Below are positions 18,796-27,965 of a stretch of DNA of 64,000 nucleotides, piece after piece. The stretch is from Candidatus Contendibacter sp. GTDB taxonomy: Bacteria > Pseudomonadota > Gammaproteobacteria > Competibacterales > Competibacteraceae. The notes beneath the pieces are model-generated. The model worked only from the letters and a program-made list of their open reading frames with translations. It made no database searches and was not told the origin of the DNA. A program made the position numbers and the translations under genes. The DNA is taken from contig JARSSP010000028.1 of NCBI GenBank assembly GCA_029624675.1, positions 1 through 64,000 of the forward strand, in the 5' to 3' direction. Each line of letters starts with the position of its first letter. Within the stretch, counting starts at the first letter, position 1.

Positions 18796-20112
18796 TCAGA
18801 TCCGAATCTCGCCTTCCATCGCACCGAAATGGACCTTCACCCCCGCTGCCAGCGTCACGCTGCGCCCCGGTTCGACATCGCGGATCGTGCCATCGGGCGC
18901 GGTCATCACCCATTTGACGGGGGACAGGTTTTTCAAGCCCCAAACGTTGGGATTTTGCGGATGGCGCTGCACTGCCGCCAGTGGTTGCGACAGGTCATAC
19001 AGCCGCTGGCTGTCGAGGTGATGGGGAAACAGTTGGGTGTCGTGGTTGAGCATGACCACGGTGCGCCCGATCCGCAGGCGAAACGGCAGCGTCAGCGGTT
19101 GCCGGCAGAACCAGCACGATCCCGGTTGCCCGCCGGACGCGCGTAACGCTTCGCCGTCGTAGAAATTTTCCGCGCCGCACTGGCCGCAATAGAGAATGGC
19201 GTCGCGCAACTGAACCAGCGCCGCCCGCCATTCGCTTTCCCGCACCCGTTCGTGAGGATCGCGCAGGCCATCGGTGAAGGCGCGGGTAAACAAGTCGCGC
19301 AGGAATTGCGGGTAGAGCGGCCAGAATTCGAGGGTGTTGTCGTGGATACCGGGGACGGGGCGGTTGGAAGCGTCGGCGGGATCGAAGATGAACAGCGGTT
19401 CGGTGCCGTAGAGCTTGGTCATCGCCGGCAGATCGAAGCATTTGATCGCGGCTTCCTTTTTGCCCTCCAGCGGATGATGGATGTGGAACAGGTAGAACAG
19501 CAGCACCGCCAGCGAGAACAGGTCGGTTTGGGTACTGGGCGCGGCTTCGCCCCGCACCACTTCCGGAGCGATGAAGCGCGGGGTGCCCAGAATGCCGCTG
19601 TCGCCCTGCCCGTCGATGGCGACATTGTCGTTGTCGCAGATCTGGATGTCGCCGGTGTCAGGGTCGAAAAAGACGTTGCCGAAGGAAATATCCCGATAGC
19701 ACAGTCCCTTGGCGTGCAGTTCCAGGAAGGCTTGGGCCAGTTGCAGGCCGGCCGTGGTGAGGGCGCGGAACGAGGGTTCGATGCGTCCTTTCATCAGGTC
19801 CACGATGCCTTTGTAGCGCGGCTCGCGCAGCGGCATCAGGTAGCCGAAGCCGGGCGCATTCGCCGAGGCTGCCAGTTCCAGCGGCCAGAGGAATTGGCCG
19901 TTGGGCGGGCCTTTGCGGATCAGGGTTTCCAGGTTTTGCCGTTGCGCGGGCGTGGCCTGTTCGGGGAAGTACCACTTGAGAGCCAGCGGCTTGCCATCCA
20001 GCAGAGCGCGGTAGACTTCGCCCTGCCCACCGCCGCCGAGGAAGGTTTCCACCGTGCAGGGATGGCCGGAAGCGGCCTGGACGGTGGAGCAGAGTTGGAG
20101 AAGTTGGTGCAT
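18796..20112 (-). CDS. Serine/threonine protein kinase with zinc-ribbon and FHA-like tail
   Basis: In this 438-aa protein, residues about 15-310 form a eukaryote-like kinase: Gly-rich loop LGGGGQGEVY, ATP lysine Lys46 (LALKWY), catalytic loop YRDISFGN in place of HRDxxxxN, DND in place of DFG, and an activation segment ending APEVV. Residues about 315-345 form a four-Cys zinc ribbon (YCGQCGAENF..CWFC). The last 95 residues resemble a beta-rich FHA-type module (RLRIGRTVVML). No membrane segment is present. A ribosome site (AGGAA) precedes the ATG. It is the core of the cassette with PP2C and vWA. Confidence 0.85.
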   Translation of the reverse strand: MHQLLQLCSTVQAASGHPCTVETFLGGGGQGEVYRALLDGKPLALKWYFPEQATPAQRQNLETLIRKGPPNGQFLWPLELAASANAPGFGYLMPLREPRYKGIVDLMKGRIEPSFRALTTAGLQLAQAFLELHAKGLCYRDISFGNVFFDPDTGDIQICDNDNVAIDGQGDSGILGTPRFIAPEVVRGEAAPSTQTDLFSLAVLLFYLFHIHHPLEGKKEAAIKCFDLPAMTKLYGTEPLFIFDPADASNRPVPGIHDNTLEFWPLYPQFLRDLFTRAFTDGLRDPHERVRESEWRAALVQLRDAILYCGQCGAENFYDGEALRASGGQPGSCWFCRQPLTLPFRLRIGRTVVMLNHDTQLFPHHLDSQRLYDLSQPLAAVQRHPQNPNVWGLKNLSPVKWVMTAPDGTIRDVEPGRSVTLAAGVKVHFGAMEGEIRI

Positions 20113-20214
20113 GAGGTGTTTCCTGGTGCTTCAGCCGTTATCCAAGGCCAAAAAATGGCGCGGAACCCGCGCGCTCCGCACGCGATAAAGGGTAAAAGCA
20201 TAAATATCAAAGTG

Positions 20215-21252
20215 TTATAAGGATCTGACGAGGCGAAACCCGATGCTGAAGCTGCGGAAAGTTAACGTGTGCCTGTTGCGATAGGCGGAACGTAGCCTGT
20301 CGGACCCATTGTTCCAGGAACCGCCCCGCACCGCCAAGGAGCCGACCTCATTCTTGCTGACGTACCGCATTTCCGTTCCACCGTAATCCTCGTCATAGCA
20401 CGAACTGGTCCATTCCCACACATTGCCATGTACCTGATATAAACCCCAGAGGTTTGGCTGAAACCGATCTACTGGGACAGTTCCGTTATGATTCCTGCCA
20501 TAGTTCGCCTGGTTTATAGTGATGCTATCCCCCCACCAAAACGCCGTCTCCGTCCCCGCTCGGGCCGTGTATTCCCACTCGGCTTCGGTTGGCAATCGGT
20601 ACACCTGGCCGGTCCGCGCCGATAGCCATTCGGTATAGTCCAGCGCATCGCGCCAACTGACGTTGATCACTGGCCGGTTGCCCCGACCCCAGCCTGCATC
20701 TTCAGGTTTCCACTGTACGGTCGCGGCACAAAAGTGGTCGTATTCATCGAAGGTGACGGCATATTGACCGATGGCGAAAGGCTGCTCGATCTTCACCCGA
20801 TGCTGGCATTCGTTGCTGTACCGGCCGATTTCGCTCTCCGGTGACCCCATTCAGAATTCGCCCACTGGAATCACGATCATCGCCGGGCCATCACTGCCAT
20901 CGCGCAACCGGTCGCGGAATACCCGGACGGGTTGCTCGGCATTAGCGGGCGATCGCAGCGCCAGCGCCCACGACTCCACCGCCCAGCGCGCCGCGTTCTC
21001 GGCCAAGCCCAATTCGTCTTCGAGCCTTTGGCTCAGCCGCCCCATCACCAGCGTGAGCGGCACCCCGGCAGAGGCGTTGATCAAGTCCTCCGCTACCCGG
21101 TTCTTCAAGGCGCTGACCAGCACGAAAATCTCCCGCTTGTACTGCCCGCAATAATCCTTCAGCAGCGCCTCGCAGCGGCGCGGGTCATCGCACAGGGAAC
21201 GGCCATATTCGATGATCAGGTCACGGAGTTTCTGGCGAGGCAGGTCGTGCAT
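20215..21252 (-). pseudogene. FGE-sulfatase-fold protein split by an in-frame TGA
   Basis: A single 346-codon frame is broken only by TGA at 20851-20853. The first 133 residues carry a helical domain (YGRSLCDDPRRC, AARWAVESWALAL) that I recall from bacterial kinase and effector proteins. The remaining 211 form a formylglycine-generating-enzyme (SUMF1) fold (RLPTEAEWEYTARAG, GNVWEWTSSCYD, RGGSWNN). The stop splits the conserved GEFxMGS motif at x, where CGA (Arg) would need one C-to-T change. An ATG follows the stop directly (TGAATG), so reinitiation could still make the second half. Catalytic cysteines of true FGEs are absent. Confidence 0.75.
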
Positions 21253-21342
21253 GGGAAGTTCTCGCGGTAGGTCAGGCGAGCCATTTTACCCCCTGAAATT
21301 CAATGGCAATAAACGCCCGCACCGGCAGGATGAAAACGTTGC

Positions 21343-22047
21343 TCATAGCCCCGCCTGATCCAGCCAAGCGCTCAGGCATTGCCGACCCCGTTGTTCGGCT
21401 GCGGCGGCATGACGAGCGGTTGCGACCCGCAACTCCGGCACGCTCAGGCCGGGGGTATGGACAATTTCGCTGGCGTGGCCGATGAACCAGCGTTCCAGGC
21501 CCCGCGCGGTGGTTTCGAGATGAAACTGCAACCCCAGGGCGCGTTGTCCCCAGGCGAACGCCTGATGCGGGTATGTCTCGGTCGAGGCCAGCAACACGGC
21601 GTCCGCCGGTAAATCGAACGTGTCGCCGTGCCAGTGCAGTACCGGCGTTCCATCGACCAGCGCCGCCAGCGGGCTATTGCGACCGGCGTCGGTCAACGTC
21701 AACGGCCCCCAGCCGATCTCCTTGCGTCCGCCTGGATAGACCCTTCCTCCCAACGCCTGGGCCAGCAATTGGCAGCCCAGACAGATGCCCAGCACCGGCC
21801 GACCCGCGTCTAGCCGCGCCCGCAGCAAGGCCAATTCGGCGCGAATGAACGGATACGCATCATCCTCGTAGACGCCGATAGGACCACCCAGCACCACCAA
21901 CAGATCGTCGGCCAGCGGGTCTATCTGCGCCAGATCGTCGTAACCGGCCTCAGCGTAACGGATAGCGTAACCACGCTCGACCAGCACCGACGCGAAACTG
22001 CCGAGGTCTTCAAATGCCACGTGACGAAGGGCGAGAACGGTTTTCAT
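21343..22047 (-). CDS. Class I glutamine amidotransferase (GuaA-N-like)
   Basis: This 234-aa stand-alone GATase1 domain has the nucleophile in GICLGCQLLAQALGG, and the His and Glu of the triad in LQFHLETT. Such proteins release ammonia from glutamine or act as gamma-glutamyl hydrolases; the acceptor here is unknown. The ATG at 22047 gives the compact family N-terminus (MKTVLALRHVAFEDLG). Upstream starts would add 26 residues without family similarity. It is divergent from the radical SAM gene. Confidence 0.85.
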   Translation of the reverse strand: MKTVLALRHVAFEDLGSFASVLVERGYAIRYAEAGYDDLAQIDPLADDLLVVLGGPIGVYEDDAYPFIRAELALLRARLDAGRPVLGICLGCQLLAQALGGRVYPGGRKEIGWGPLTLTDAGRNSPLAALVDGTPVLHWHGDTFDLPADAVLLASTETYPHQAFAWGQRALGLQFHLETTARGLERWFIGHASEIVHTPGLSVPELRVATARHAAAAEQRGRQCLSAWLDQAGL

Positions 22048-22258
22048 GCCAGCGGACTCCATGGAAGGATAGGGAAGAAGTTGAGATTTCATCCTGACGG
22101 GGATTAATCGGGAATGAATGCCCACCCGACCGTCACCGCCAGCATATCAAGGCTAGAATAAGCAATAGGCACACCGTTCGTCGGGAAGCGTAAATTTCCG
22201 ATCCGGCGAAATTCGATGCCAAAAACGGACCCCATTGCCAGACCGGATTTTTTAAGCC

Positions 22259-23233
22259 GTGACAGCGAACAAAAGCGAAGTGATCGCCAGTCCCTCCCTG
22301 CAACACGCTTCCTCCTCGACATGGCCCGCCTATCGGGCGCTGCTGGACAACGGCGAACTGGAGCGTCGGGTGGCCGAAGCTTGGAACCGACTGGAAAACT
22401 GCGACCTGTGCGCCCGTTACTGCCGCGTGAACCGGCGGCAAACGCTCAAGGGCGTGGTATGCCACACTGGCGAGCGAGCCATCGTGCATGGCCACGGTCC
22501 GCACCATGGCGAGGAAAATCCGCTGCGCGGCTGGGCCGGTTCGGGGACGATCTTCTTCTCCTGGTGCAACCTGCGTTGCGTGTTCTGCCAGAACTGGGAA
22601 ATCAGCCAAAAGGGCGACGGCCAGGAAGTCGACCCAAAAGCGCTGGCCAGCATGATGCTCGACCTGCAATACCGGGGCTGTCACAACATCAACCTGGTCA
22701 CTCCCAGCCACGTTGTGCCGCAAATTCTGGCGGCCACCTTGCTCGCCGCGCGGCGGGGCTTGCGATTGCCCCTGGTTTACAATACCGGCGGTTACGATAG
22801 CCTGGAGGCGCTGGCCCTGCTGGATGGCGTAGTGGATATCTACATGCCCGACATGAAGTACGGCGATTCCGCCACCGCCCATCGCTACTCGCACGCGCGG
22901 AATTACTGGGAAGTCAATCAGGCGGCGGTGCGGGAAATGCACCGGCAGGTCGGTGATCTGGTGCTGGACGAATACGGACTGGCGCGGCGCGGGCTGCTGG
23001 TGCGCCATCTGGTGTTACCGGGCGCTCTGGCCAGCACGGAAAGCGTGCTGGCGTTCCTGGCGCGGGAGATTTCGACCAACACCTATCTGAACCTGATGGA
23101 CCAGTACCATCCCTGCTACAAGGCCTTCGAGGAACCGCTGCTCGACCGCTCGCTTACCCGGAAGGAGTACGAACAGGCGCGGCAACAGGCCAGGGATCAT
23201 GGATTGCGGCGGCTCGACCGCCCGCGCTATTAA
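22259..23233 (+). CDS. Radical SAM protein, PflA-like (PflX family)
   Basis: This 324-aa radical SAM enzyme has its 4Fe-4S cluster bound by SWCNLRCVFCQNWEIS. An N-terminal Cys-containing region (CDLCARYCRVNR, VCHTGERA) could bind a further cluster. Downstream, GGYDSLEAL and DIYMPDMKYGD are typical of the pyruvate-formate-lyase-activase-like PflX group. The target protein or small molecule is unknown. A GTG at 22259 is the first usable start; no strong ribosome site is seen. It is convergent with hemY. Confidence 0.85.
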   Translation: MTANKSEVIASPSLQHASSSTWPAYRALLDNGELERRVAEAWNRLENCDLCARYCRVNRRQTLKGVVCHTGERAIVHGHGPHHGEENPLRGWAGSGTIFFSWCNLRCVFCQNWEISQKGDGQEVDPKALASMMLDLQYRGCHNINLVTPSHVVPQILAATLLAARRGLRLPLVYNTGGYDSLEALALLDGVVDIYMPDMKYGDSATAHRYSHARNYWEVNQAAVREMHRQVGDLVLDEYGLARRGLLVRHLVLPGALASTESVLAFLAREISTNTYLNLMDQYHPCYKAFEEPLLDRSLTRKEYEQARQQARDHGLRRLDRPRY

Positions 23234-23331
23234 AAGCGGAACCGCCGCCTGGATGGGGAGAATCCAAGGATCACTCTTCCCGTGGCGAGAGCCGCGTATC
23301 GCCGGTTCGATTTCGAACCCGCCGAACTGGA

Positions 23332-23363
23332 CCAGGACCCGCCGGCGATCTGGCGGGTCCTGG
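23332..23363. terminator. Bidirectional hairpin between convergent genes
   Basis: A perfect 12-bp stem (23332-23343 with 23352-23363) with an 8-base loop sits between the convergent radical SAM and hemY genes. A smaller 7-bp hairpin lies at 23304-23319. There is no T tract, so termination is inferred from position and stem strength. Confidence 0.55.
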
Positions 23364-23397
23364 AATCGATCCAAACCCCCTCGTCGCCTGGACCGGA

Positions 23398-24681
23398 TCA
23401 GCTTGCGACGGCCGGGGTGGGTGACGGGTTCGGGCCCTGAAGCTGCTGCGCCGCCTCGGCGGTGGGCAAGGTAACGCCCTGCCGTTCCTGGGGCTTGCCA
23501 ACCAGCAACCGCAGTCCAGCGTGGAAGCATTGGCTGGCGTGGGTCAGTTCGTGCAGGGATTCCAGCAACTCGCCCAGTTCCTGATAGGCATCCGGCGTCG
23601 GCATCCGTTTGATGCTCTGTTCCAGATAGGCGCGGGCCTTGCCGTTCTGCTGGCAGCGCTTGGCCAACCGGCCCAGCGTCAGCAGCAAATAGGGATCGTC
23701 GCCATGCTGGGCCAGCCAGCCCTCGGCCGCCGCCAGTTGCGCGGCGGCGTTGCCGCGCCCCAGCATTCCATAACCCACCACCAGCTTGACGCTCCAGCGC
23801 CGGTTGATCGCCTCGCGCAGCAGTGTCTCGGCGTCGTCGAAGGCGTCGAATTCACACAGAGCGGTGGCATAGTCCACCAGCAACGCCTCGTCCCCCTCGC
23901 GCAGCGGAGCCGGCGTCTGCTTCCACAACGCCCGCAACTTCTCTAGCGAACCGCCAGCAGCGACGCCTTGCAACAGGGCGTGGTAGGTTTCGCGCTGAAT
24001 CTCGGCGAACGATTCGGGGCCGAACACCTTCTGCTTCTGCAATTCGGGCAACAACTGTTGCAATGGCTCCCAGGCGCCCACTTCCCGATAGCAGCGGGCC
24101 AACCATAGCAGCACGCCTGGATGACGCGGGTTGAGGGTATGCAGGGATTCCAGGATGGGGCGGGCCTGTTCGGCTTGCTGGTCTTCCAGCAAAAATTCCA
24201 CCCGGGTCAGTTGCACCGTCAGCTTGTCGGCGTCCGGCGATTCCTCGGCCTTGCGCAGGTGCAGGTCGCGCCGCCATTTCACGTCGCTGAGGTGATGGGC
24301 GGCCCGAGCCGCGCTCAAATAATCCAGCGCGGGCGTTTCGCTGTGCGCGGCGCTTTTGAGCAGGGTTTTCTCCGCCGCCGCCCACTGGCCAGCCGCCAGT
24401 TGCCGGCTGCCCAGATTGAACAACCGCCGCGCCCTGCGCTGCAATCGCCGCTGGTTGGCCGCCAGGGTCTGACGGGGCGTGCGCCACAGCCGAATGGCCA
24501 ACCGGACCAGAAAGTAGAAACCGACGAACAGGACGATCAGAACCAGCATCAAGAAGGCGAAGCTGGTCTCGACAGTCCACTCGCCGATGCTGAACATCGC
24601 ATAACCGGGGTCCTGCCGGAGCGTCAGCGCCATCCAGACCGAGACGAACAAGGTAATGATGATGCCGATCAGCAGCTTCAT
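23398..24681 (-). CDS. hemY: HemY protein
   Basis: This 427-aa inner-membrane protein of the proteobacterial HemY family (not the Gram-positive oxidase) is found at the end of the hem cluster and linked to haem synthesis without a proven reaction. Two N-terminal transmembrane helices (residues about 3-20 and 40-62) precede a TPR-rich cytoplasmic or periplasmic domain (RRLFNLGSRQLAAGQWAAAEKTLL). It overlaps the hemX stop by 4 bases, so the two are translationally coupled. Confidence 0.92.
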   Translation of the reverse strand: MKLLIGIIITLFVSVWMALTLRQDPGYAMFSIGEWTVETSFAFLMLVLIVLFVGFYFLVRLAIRLWRTPRQTLAANQRRLQRRARRLFNLGSRQLAAGQWAAAEKTLLKSAAHSETPALDYLSAARAAHHLSDVKWRRDLHLRKAEESPDADKLTVQLTRVEFLLEDQQAEQARPILESLHTLNPRHPGVLLWLARCYREVGAWEPLQQLLPELQKQKVFGPESFAEIQRETYHALLQGVAAGGSLEKLRALWKQTPAPLREGDEALLVDYATALCEFDAFDDAETLLREAINRRWSVKLVVGYGMLGRGNAAAQLAAAEGWLAQHGDDPYLLLTLGRLAKRCQQNGKARAYLEQSIKRMPTPDAYQELGELLESLHELTHASQCFHAGLRLLVGKPQERQGVTLPTAEAAQQLQGPNPSPTPAVAS

Positions 24682-26141
24682 GGTTGTCCCTCCCCCTTCG
24701 CCGCCGATTCAGTGGGTGGCGCTTGCGTCTTGCCGATGGCGCGAATCGGTTGCCGGTGGGTCATCGCCTCGCCGAACGCCTGGTTGAGGCCGGTCAAATC
24801 CGGGACATAGGGATTGAATTCGACGGTTTGCAACGCCTTCACTTCAGCCAAGAATGCGGCCACCTGCTTGTCCTGGGTATCAAAATAGGTTTCGACCCAG
24901 TGGGTAACCAGATCATGGGAGTCTCGGTAAGCCTCGGCGTCGCCGCGCAGCAGCGCCGTCCGCAGGCTTTCCAATTCCAGCCGCAGGTTCTGGCGCAGGA
25001 AAAATTCCTCTTCCATGGCAATCAGCGGCGGCGCGTCGCTGCGCACCCGGCGGATCACCACGATGCCCTTGAACTGGTTCCAGACCGCCTCGCTAGTACG
25101 ATCCCACCACGAGCGATTGGCATCGTCGCTGACGGCGGCGGTGGCGGCGGGCTTGACTCGGTTCTTGATGTCCGGAACGCCGGAGGTGATGCGCAGCGGC
25201 AGACCGCCAATGGCCTTCTGCATCTCCGCCACTTTGTGCACCAGGGCCGAAAGATCGGGCAATTTCACGCCGCGCAGACTGGCGATGGCCTCGCCAAGCA
25301 TGGTCTGCACCGAAGCCATGGCGCTTTCGTTGACTGCCTTGAGTCGCTGTTGGGCGACCTCTAGGGCCAGGCGGGCGGCGGCGACGTTGCGCTCCAGCTT
25401 CAACTTGGAATCCGCCAAGCGCAGTAGATAGTCTACTTCCGCCAGCGGGAAGGCGTTGACGTCGCCCCCCTTGGCCACCAAGGTCCGGATCGTTTCCAGT
25501 TGATCGTTCAGGCCGCCCTGGCTCAGCTTCAGGTTCCGAAGCTGCTCGTTTTGCTGGGCCAAGCGATTCAAGTAATCCTGCAACTGCGCGCCAACATCAA
25601 CATTCTGTTTTTGAACCGAGGTTTTGTGGGCGTCGTGGCTCTCCCGCAACAACTTCATTTCGCCCTTGATGAGTTCGCTCTCGCCCTTGTGCAATTCCAT
25701 CGCGCTTTTCAATGGCTGCAAGTCGCCCGTCAGACCCAGCAATTGCTCCTTGAGCGCCTGCTGATCGGCGCGCGCCTGATCGAGTTCGGTTTTCAATCCC
25801 TGCAATTGTTGAACTTGAGCTTTCAGCGCCTGAAATTCAGGATCGCGTTGCGCGATGGCCTGCTTGATCGCCTGATCCAGCCGGCTGGCCTGCGCGGCCT
25901 GATCCTTTTGCCACAAGTACCAGAGATAGCCACTGCCGCCGCCGGCGCCCAGTCCGATCAGAAGCGCCAGCCACGCCACGCCACGACCACTCTTGGGCGT
26001 GGGTGGGGTGGAAGCGGGCGAACCTTTGGGCATGGACGCCGCCTCGGATTGGGAGGGGTGCGCGGGTGCCGATTCCAGGGGGGAAATCTTGGCGGCGGAT
26101 GGGACTTTGACGTTATCGTTCTCGGATTGATTTTCTGTCAT
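24678..26141 (-). CDS. hemX: HemX protein
   Basis: This 487-aa single-pass membrane protein has a low-complexity cytoplasmic N-terminus, one transmembrane helix near residues 53-73 (VAWLALLIGLGAGGGSGYLWYLW) and a long coiled coil (residues about 85-210). The C-terminal domain has the family's YLLRLADSKLKLERN segment. Although often named uroporphyrinogen-III methyltransferase, it lacks the SAM-binding motifs of that enzyme, and its role in haem synthesis is unresolved. It is coupled to hemD by a 4-base overlap. Confidence 0.92.
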   Translation of the reverse strand: MTENQSENDNVKVPSAAKISPLESAPAHPSQSEAASMPKGSPASTPPTPKSGRGVAWLALLIGLGAGGGSGYLWYLWQKDQAAQASRLDQAIKQAIAQRDPEFQALKAQVQQLQGLKTELDQARADQQALKEQLLGLTGDLQPLKSAMELHKGESELIKGEMKLLRESHDAHKTSVQKQNVDVGAQLQDYLNRLAQQNEQLRNLKLSQGGLNDQLETIRTLVAKGGDVNAFPLAEVDYLLRLADSKLKLERNVAAARLALEVAQQRLKAVNESAMASVQTMLGEAIASLRGVKLPDLSALVHKVAEMQKAIGGLPLRITSGVPDIKNRVKPAATAAVSDDANRSWWDRTSEAVWNQFKGIVVIRRVRSDAPPLIAMEEEFFLRQNLRLELESLRTALLRGDAEAYRDSHDLVTHWVETYFDTQDKQVAAFLAEVKALQTVEFNPYVPDLTGLNQAFGEAMTHRQPIRAIGKTQAPPTESAAKGEGQP

Positions 26142-26983
26142 GTCGTGTTACCAACTGGTAGGGAGGGATTCGCCACCAGGCAGAGCAGGGCGGCGGCGAT
26201 GGCGGCGTCGCTGGCTTCCCGAGCGAGCAGAAGATGATGACAGCCGAAATTCGCGGCGGTCTGGGCAGTGCGGGCGCTGACCGCGATCACCGGGGTTTGA
26301 CGCAGATAATCTTGCCCGGCAACGCCCAGCATATCAAACAGATTCGACAGGCTTTCGGTGCTGGCGACGACCACCGCGCCGATTTCGCCCCGACTCCAGC
26401 GCTCCAGCAGCGCGGTGACGTCCAGTGCGGGCCGTTCGCGTCGGTAGACTTCCGCATGTCTCACGCGCGCGCCGCGAGCGGTCAGGGTTTCGGTCAGCAG
26501 TTCCCGGCCGCCCTCGCCGCGCACGATGGCGATGGCCTGGCCGGCCACCCGCTGGAGACGGGGCAGGGCCAGCAACGCTTCGCTGGTGAATCCCTGTCCG
26601 GGTTGCAAGCAGCGGTCGACGCCATGGCGGGCTAGCGCCCGCGCGGTCGCCGGGCCGATGGCGGCGATTTCCAGCCCAGGCGGGAAGCCGCCACGTTCCT
26701 GAATCCGCGGCATGGCCCGATCCACGGCGTTGGCGCTGGTGAAAATGGCTAGATCGTAGTGGACCAACCGGTCGAACAAGGCTAGCGCCGGCGCCCAGTC
26801 GCGCGGTTCGCCGATGACTAGCGCCGACCAGCGAATCGCGACGCCGCCGTGTTGTTCGATCCACTGGCAAAGGGGGCCGGCCTGGTGTTCCGGTCGGGTG
26901 ACCAGCACGCTCAAGCCGTTGAGGCGATCGCTTCTCTCTCCCACCGGCGGGAGAAAGGTTGCGGGGGAGAATGTCTGGATCAT
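26138..26983 (-). CDS. hemD: Uroporphyrinogen-III synthase
   Basis: This enzyme cyclises and inverts hydroxymethylbilane to uroporphyrinogen III. The two-lobed 281-aa sequence shows VLVTRPEHQ at the start of the first lobe, DLAIFTSANAVDRAM, and AIGPATARALARHGV. Residues about 5-19 (FSPATFLPPVGERSD) are encoded by a dispersed palindromic repeat that also occurs between hisG and hisD. The repeat either extended the N-terminus or the true start lies further inside. It is followed by hemX with a 4-base overlap. Confidence 0.92.
   Translation of the reverse strand: MIQTFSPATFLPPVGERSDRLNGLSVLVTRPEHQAGPLCQWIEQHGGVAIRWSALVIGEPRDWAPALALFDRLVHYDLAIFTSANAVDRAMPRIQERGGFPPGLEIAAIGPATARALARHGVDRCLQPGQGFTSEALLALPRLQRVAGQAIAIVRGEGGRELLTETLTARGARVRHAEVYRRERPALDVTALLERWSRGEIGAVVVASTESLSNLFDMLGVAGQDYLRQTPVIAVSARTAQTAANFGCHHLLLAREASDAAIAAALLCLVANPSLPVGNTT
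26940..26972 (-). repeat. Dispersed palindromic repeat inside the hemD coding start
   Basis: On the minus strand the element reads CTCCCCCGCAACC, then CTTTCTCCC and GGGAGAGAG around a short loop, closely matching the copy at 8193-8232 in the same orientation. It is in frame with hemD and encodes about 11-15 residues at its N-terminus. Confidence 0.6.
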
Positions 26984-26986
26984 GCT

Positions 26987-27922
26987 TCAGCACGCTTCAA
27001 GCAACCGCCGCAAGATGGTGTCGGCGCCGCGTCCGAGCAACTCCTCGGCCAGCGCAGCGCCGAGAGTCTCGGCCGCCACCGCCGGGCCACGCATCTCCCC
27101 AACGACGATCCGGCTGCCGTCGGGTTCGCCAACCAGGCCACGCAGCCAGATCTGTCCGTGGTCCAGCAGCAGCGCGTGACCCGCGATGGGCACCTGACAG
27201 CCTCCTTGCAAGCGGGCGTTGAACGCCCGTTCCGCCATGACCCGGACATGGGTGGCGGGATCGTCGAGCACGGCGATCAACTCCCGCGTCCGCGCGTCGT
27301 CCAATCGGCATTCGACCCCGATGGCGCCCTGACCAATGGCGGGCAGGCTAAATTCCGGTTCCAACGCCACGGTGATGCGCTCCTCCAATCCCAGCCGCTT
27401 CAGGCCGGCGGCGGCCAGGAGAATGGCATCGAATTCGCCGGCGTCCAATTTAGCCAACCGGCTACCGACATTACCGCGCAGGCTGCGAATCTCCCAGCTG
27501 GGATAGCGGGCAGCCAGTTGGCATTGCCGGCGCAGGCTGGACGTACCGACCCGAGCGTGGGCAGGCAAGGCGTCGGGGTGGGGATAATGGCGGGAGACGA
27601 AGGCGTCACGCGGGTCCTCGCGCGCCAGAATCACCGGCAGGCCTAGTCCGGCGGGAAAGTCCACCGGCACGTCCTTCAGCGAATGCACGGCAAGATCGGC
27701 GCGACCTTCCAATAGTCCCTGCTCCAATTCCTTGACGAACAAACCCTTGCCGCCAACCTTGGCTAGCGGGCTGTCAAGAATCTTGTCGCCGCGGGTCATC
27801 ATGCCGATCAACTCGACCCGCAGGCCAGGATGGGCTTGACGCAAGCGCTCGGCGACGTGTTCGGCTTGCCAGAGGGCAAGAGGGCTTTGGCGGGTGGCGA
27901 TGCGTAGGGTATCGAGTTGCAT
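26987..27922 (-). CDS. hemC: Hydroxymethylbilane synthase (porphobilinogen deaminase)
   Basis: This enzyme joins four porphobilinogen molecules into hydroxymethylbilane. The 311-aa length is normal, and the dipyrromethane cofactor is attached at Cys242 (LQGGCQVP), the same number as in E. coli. The active-site Asp lies in the [14 protein letters not shown] segment, and the substrate-binding arginines are in [10 protein letters not shown]. It leads the hemCDXY operon, 3 bases before hemD, and is divergent from argH with only 43 bases between. Confidence 0.97.
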   Translation of the reverse strand: MQLDTLRIATRQSPLALWQAEHVAERLRQAHPGLRVELIGMMTRGDKILDSPLAKVGGKGLFVKELEQGLLEGRADLAVHSLKDVPVDFPAGLGLPVILAREDPRDAFVSRHYPHPDALPAHARVGTSSLRRQCQLAARYPSWEIRSLRGNVGSRLAKLDAGEFDAILLAAAGLKRLGLEERITVALEPEFSLPAIGQGAIGVECRLDDARTRELIAVLDDPATHVRVMAERAFNARLQGGCQVPIAGHALLLDHGQIWLRGLVGEPDGSRIVVGEMRGPAVAAETLGAALAEELLGRGADTILRRLLEAC

Positions 27923-27965
27923 GGTTTGCTAAGCTATGGCGTCTTTTCAGCCTACAGAATAGTTT

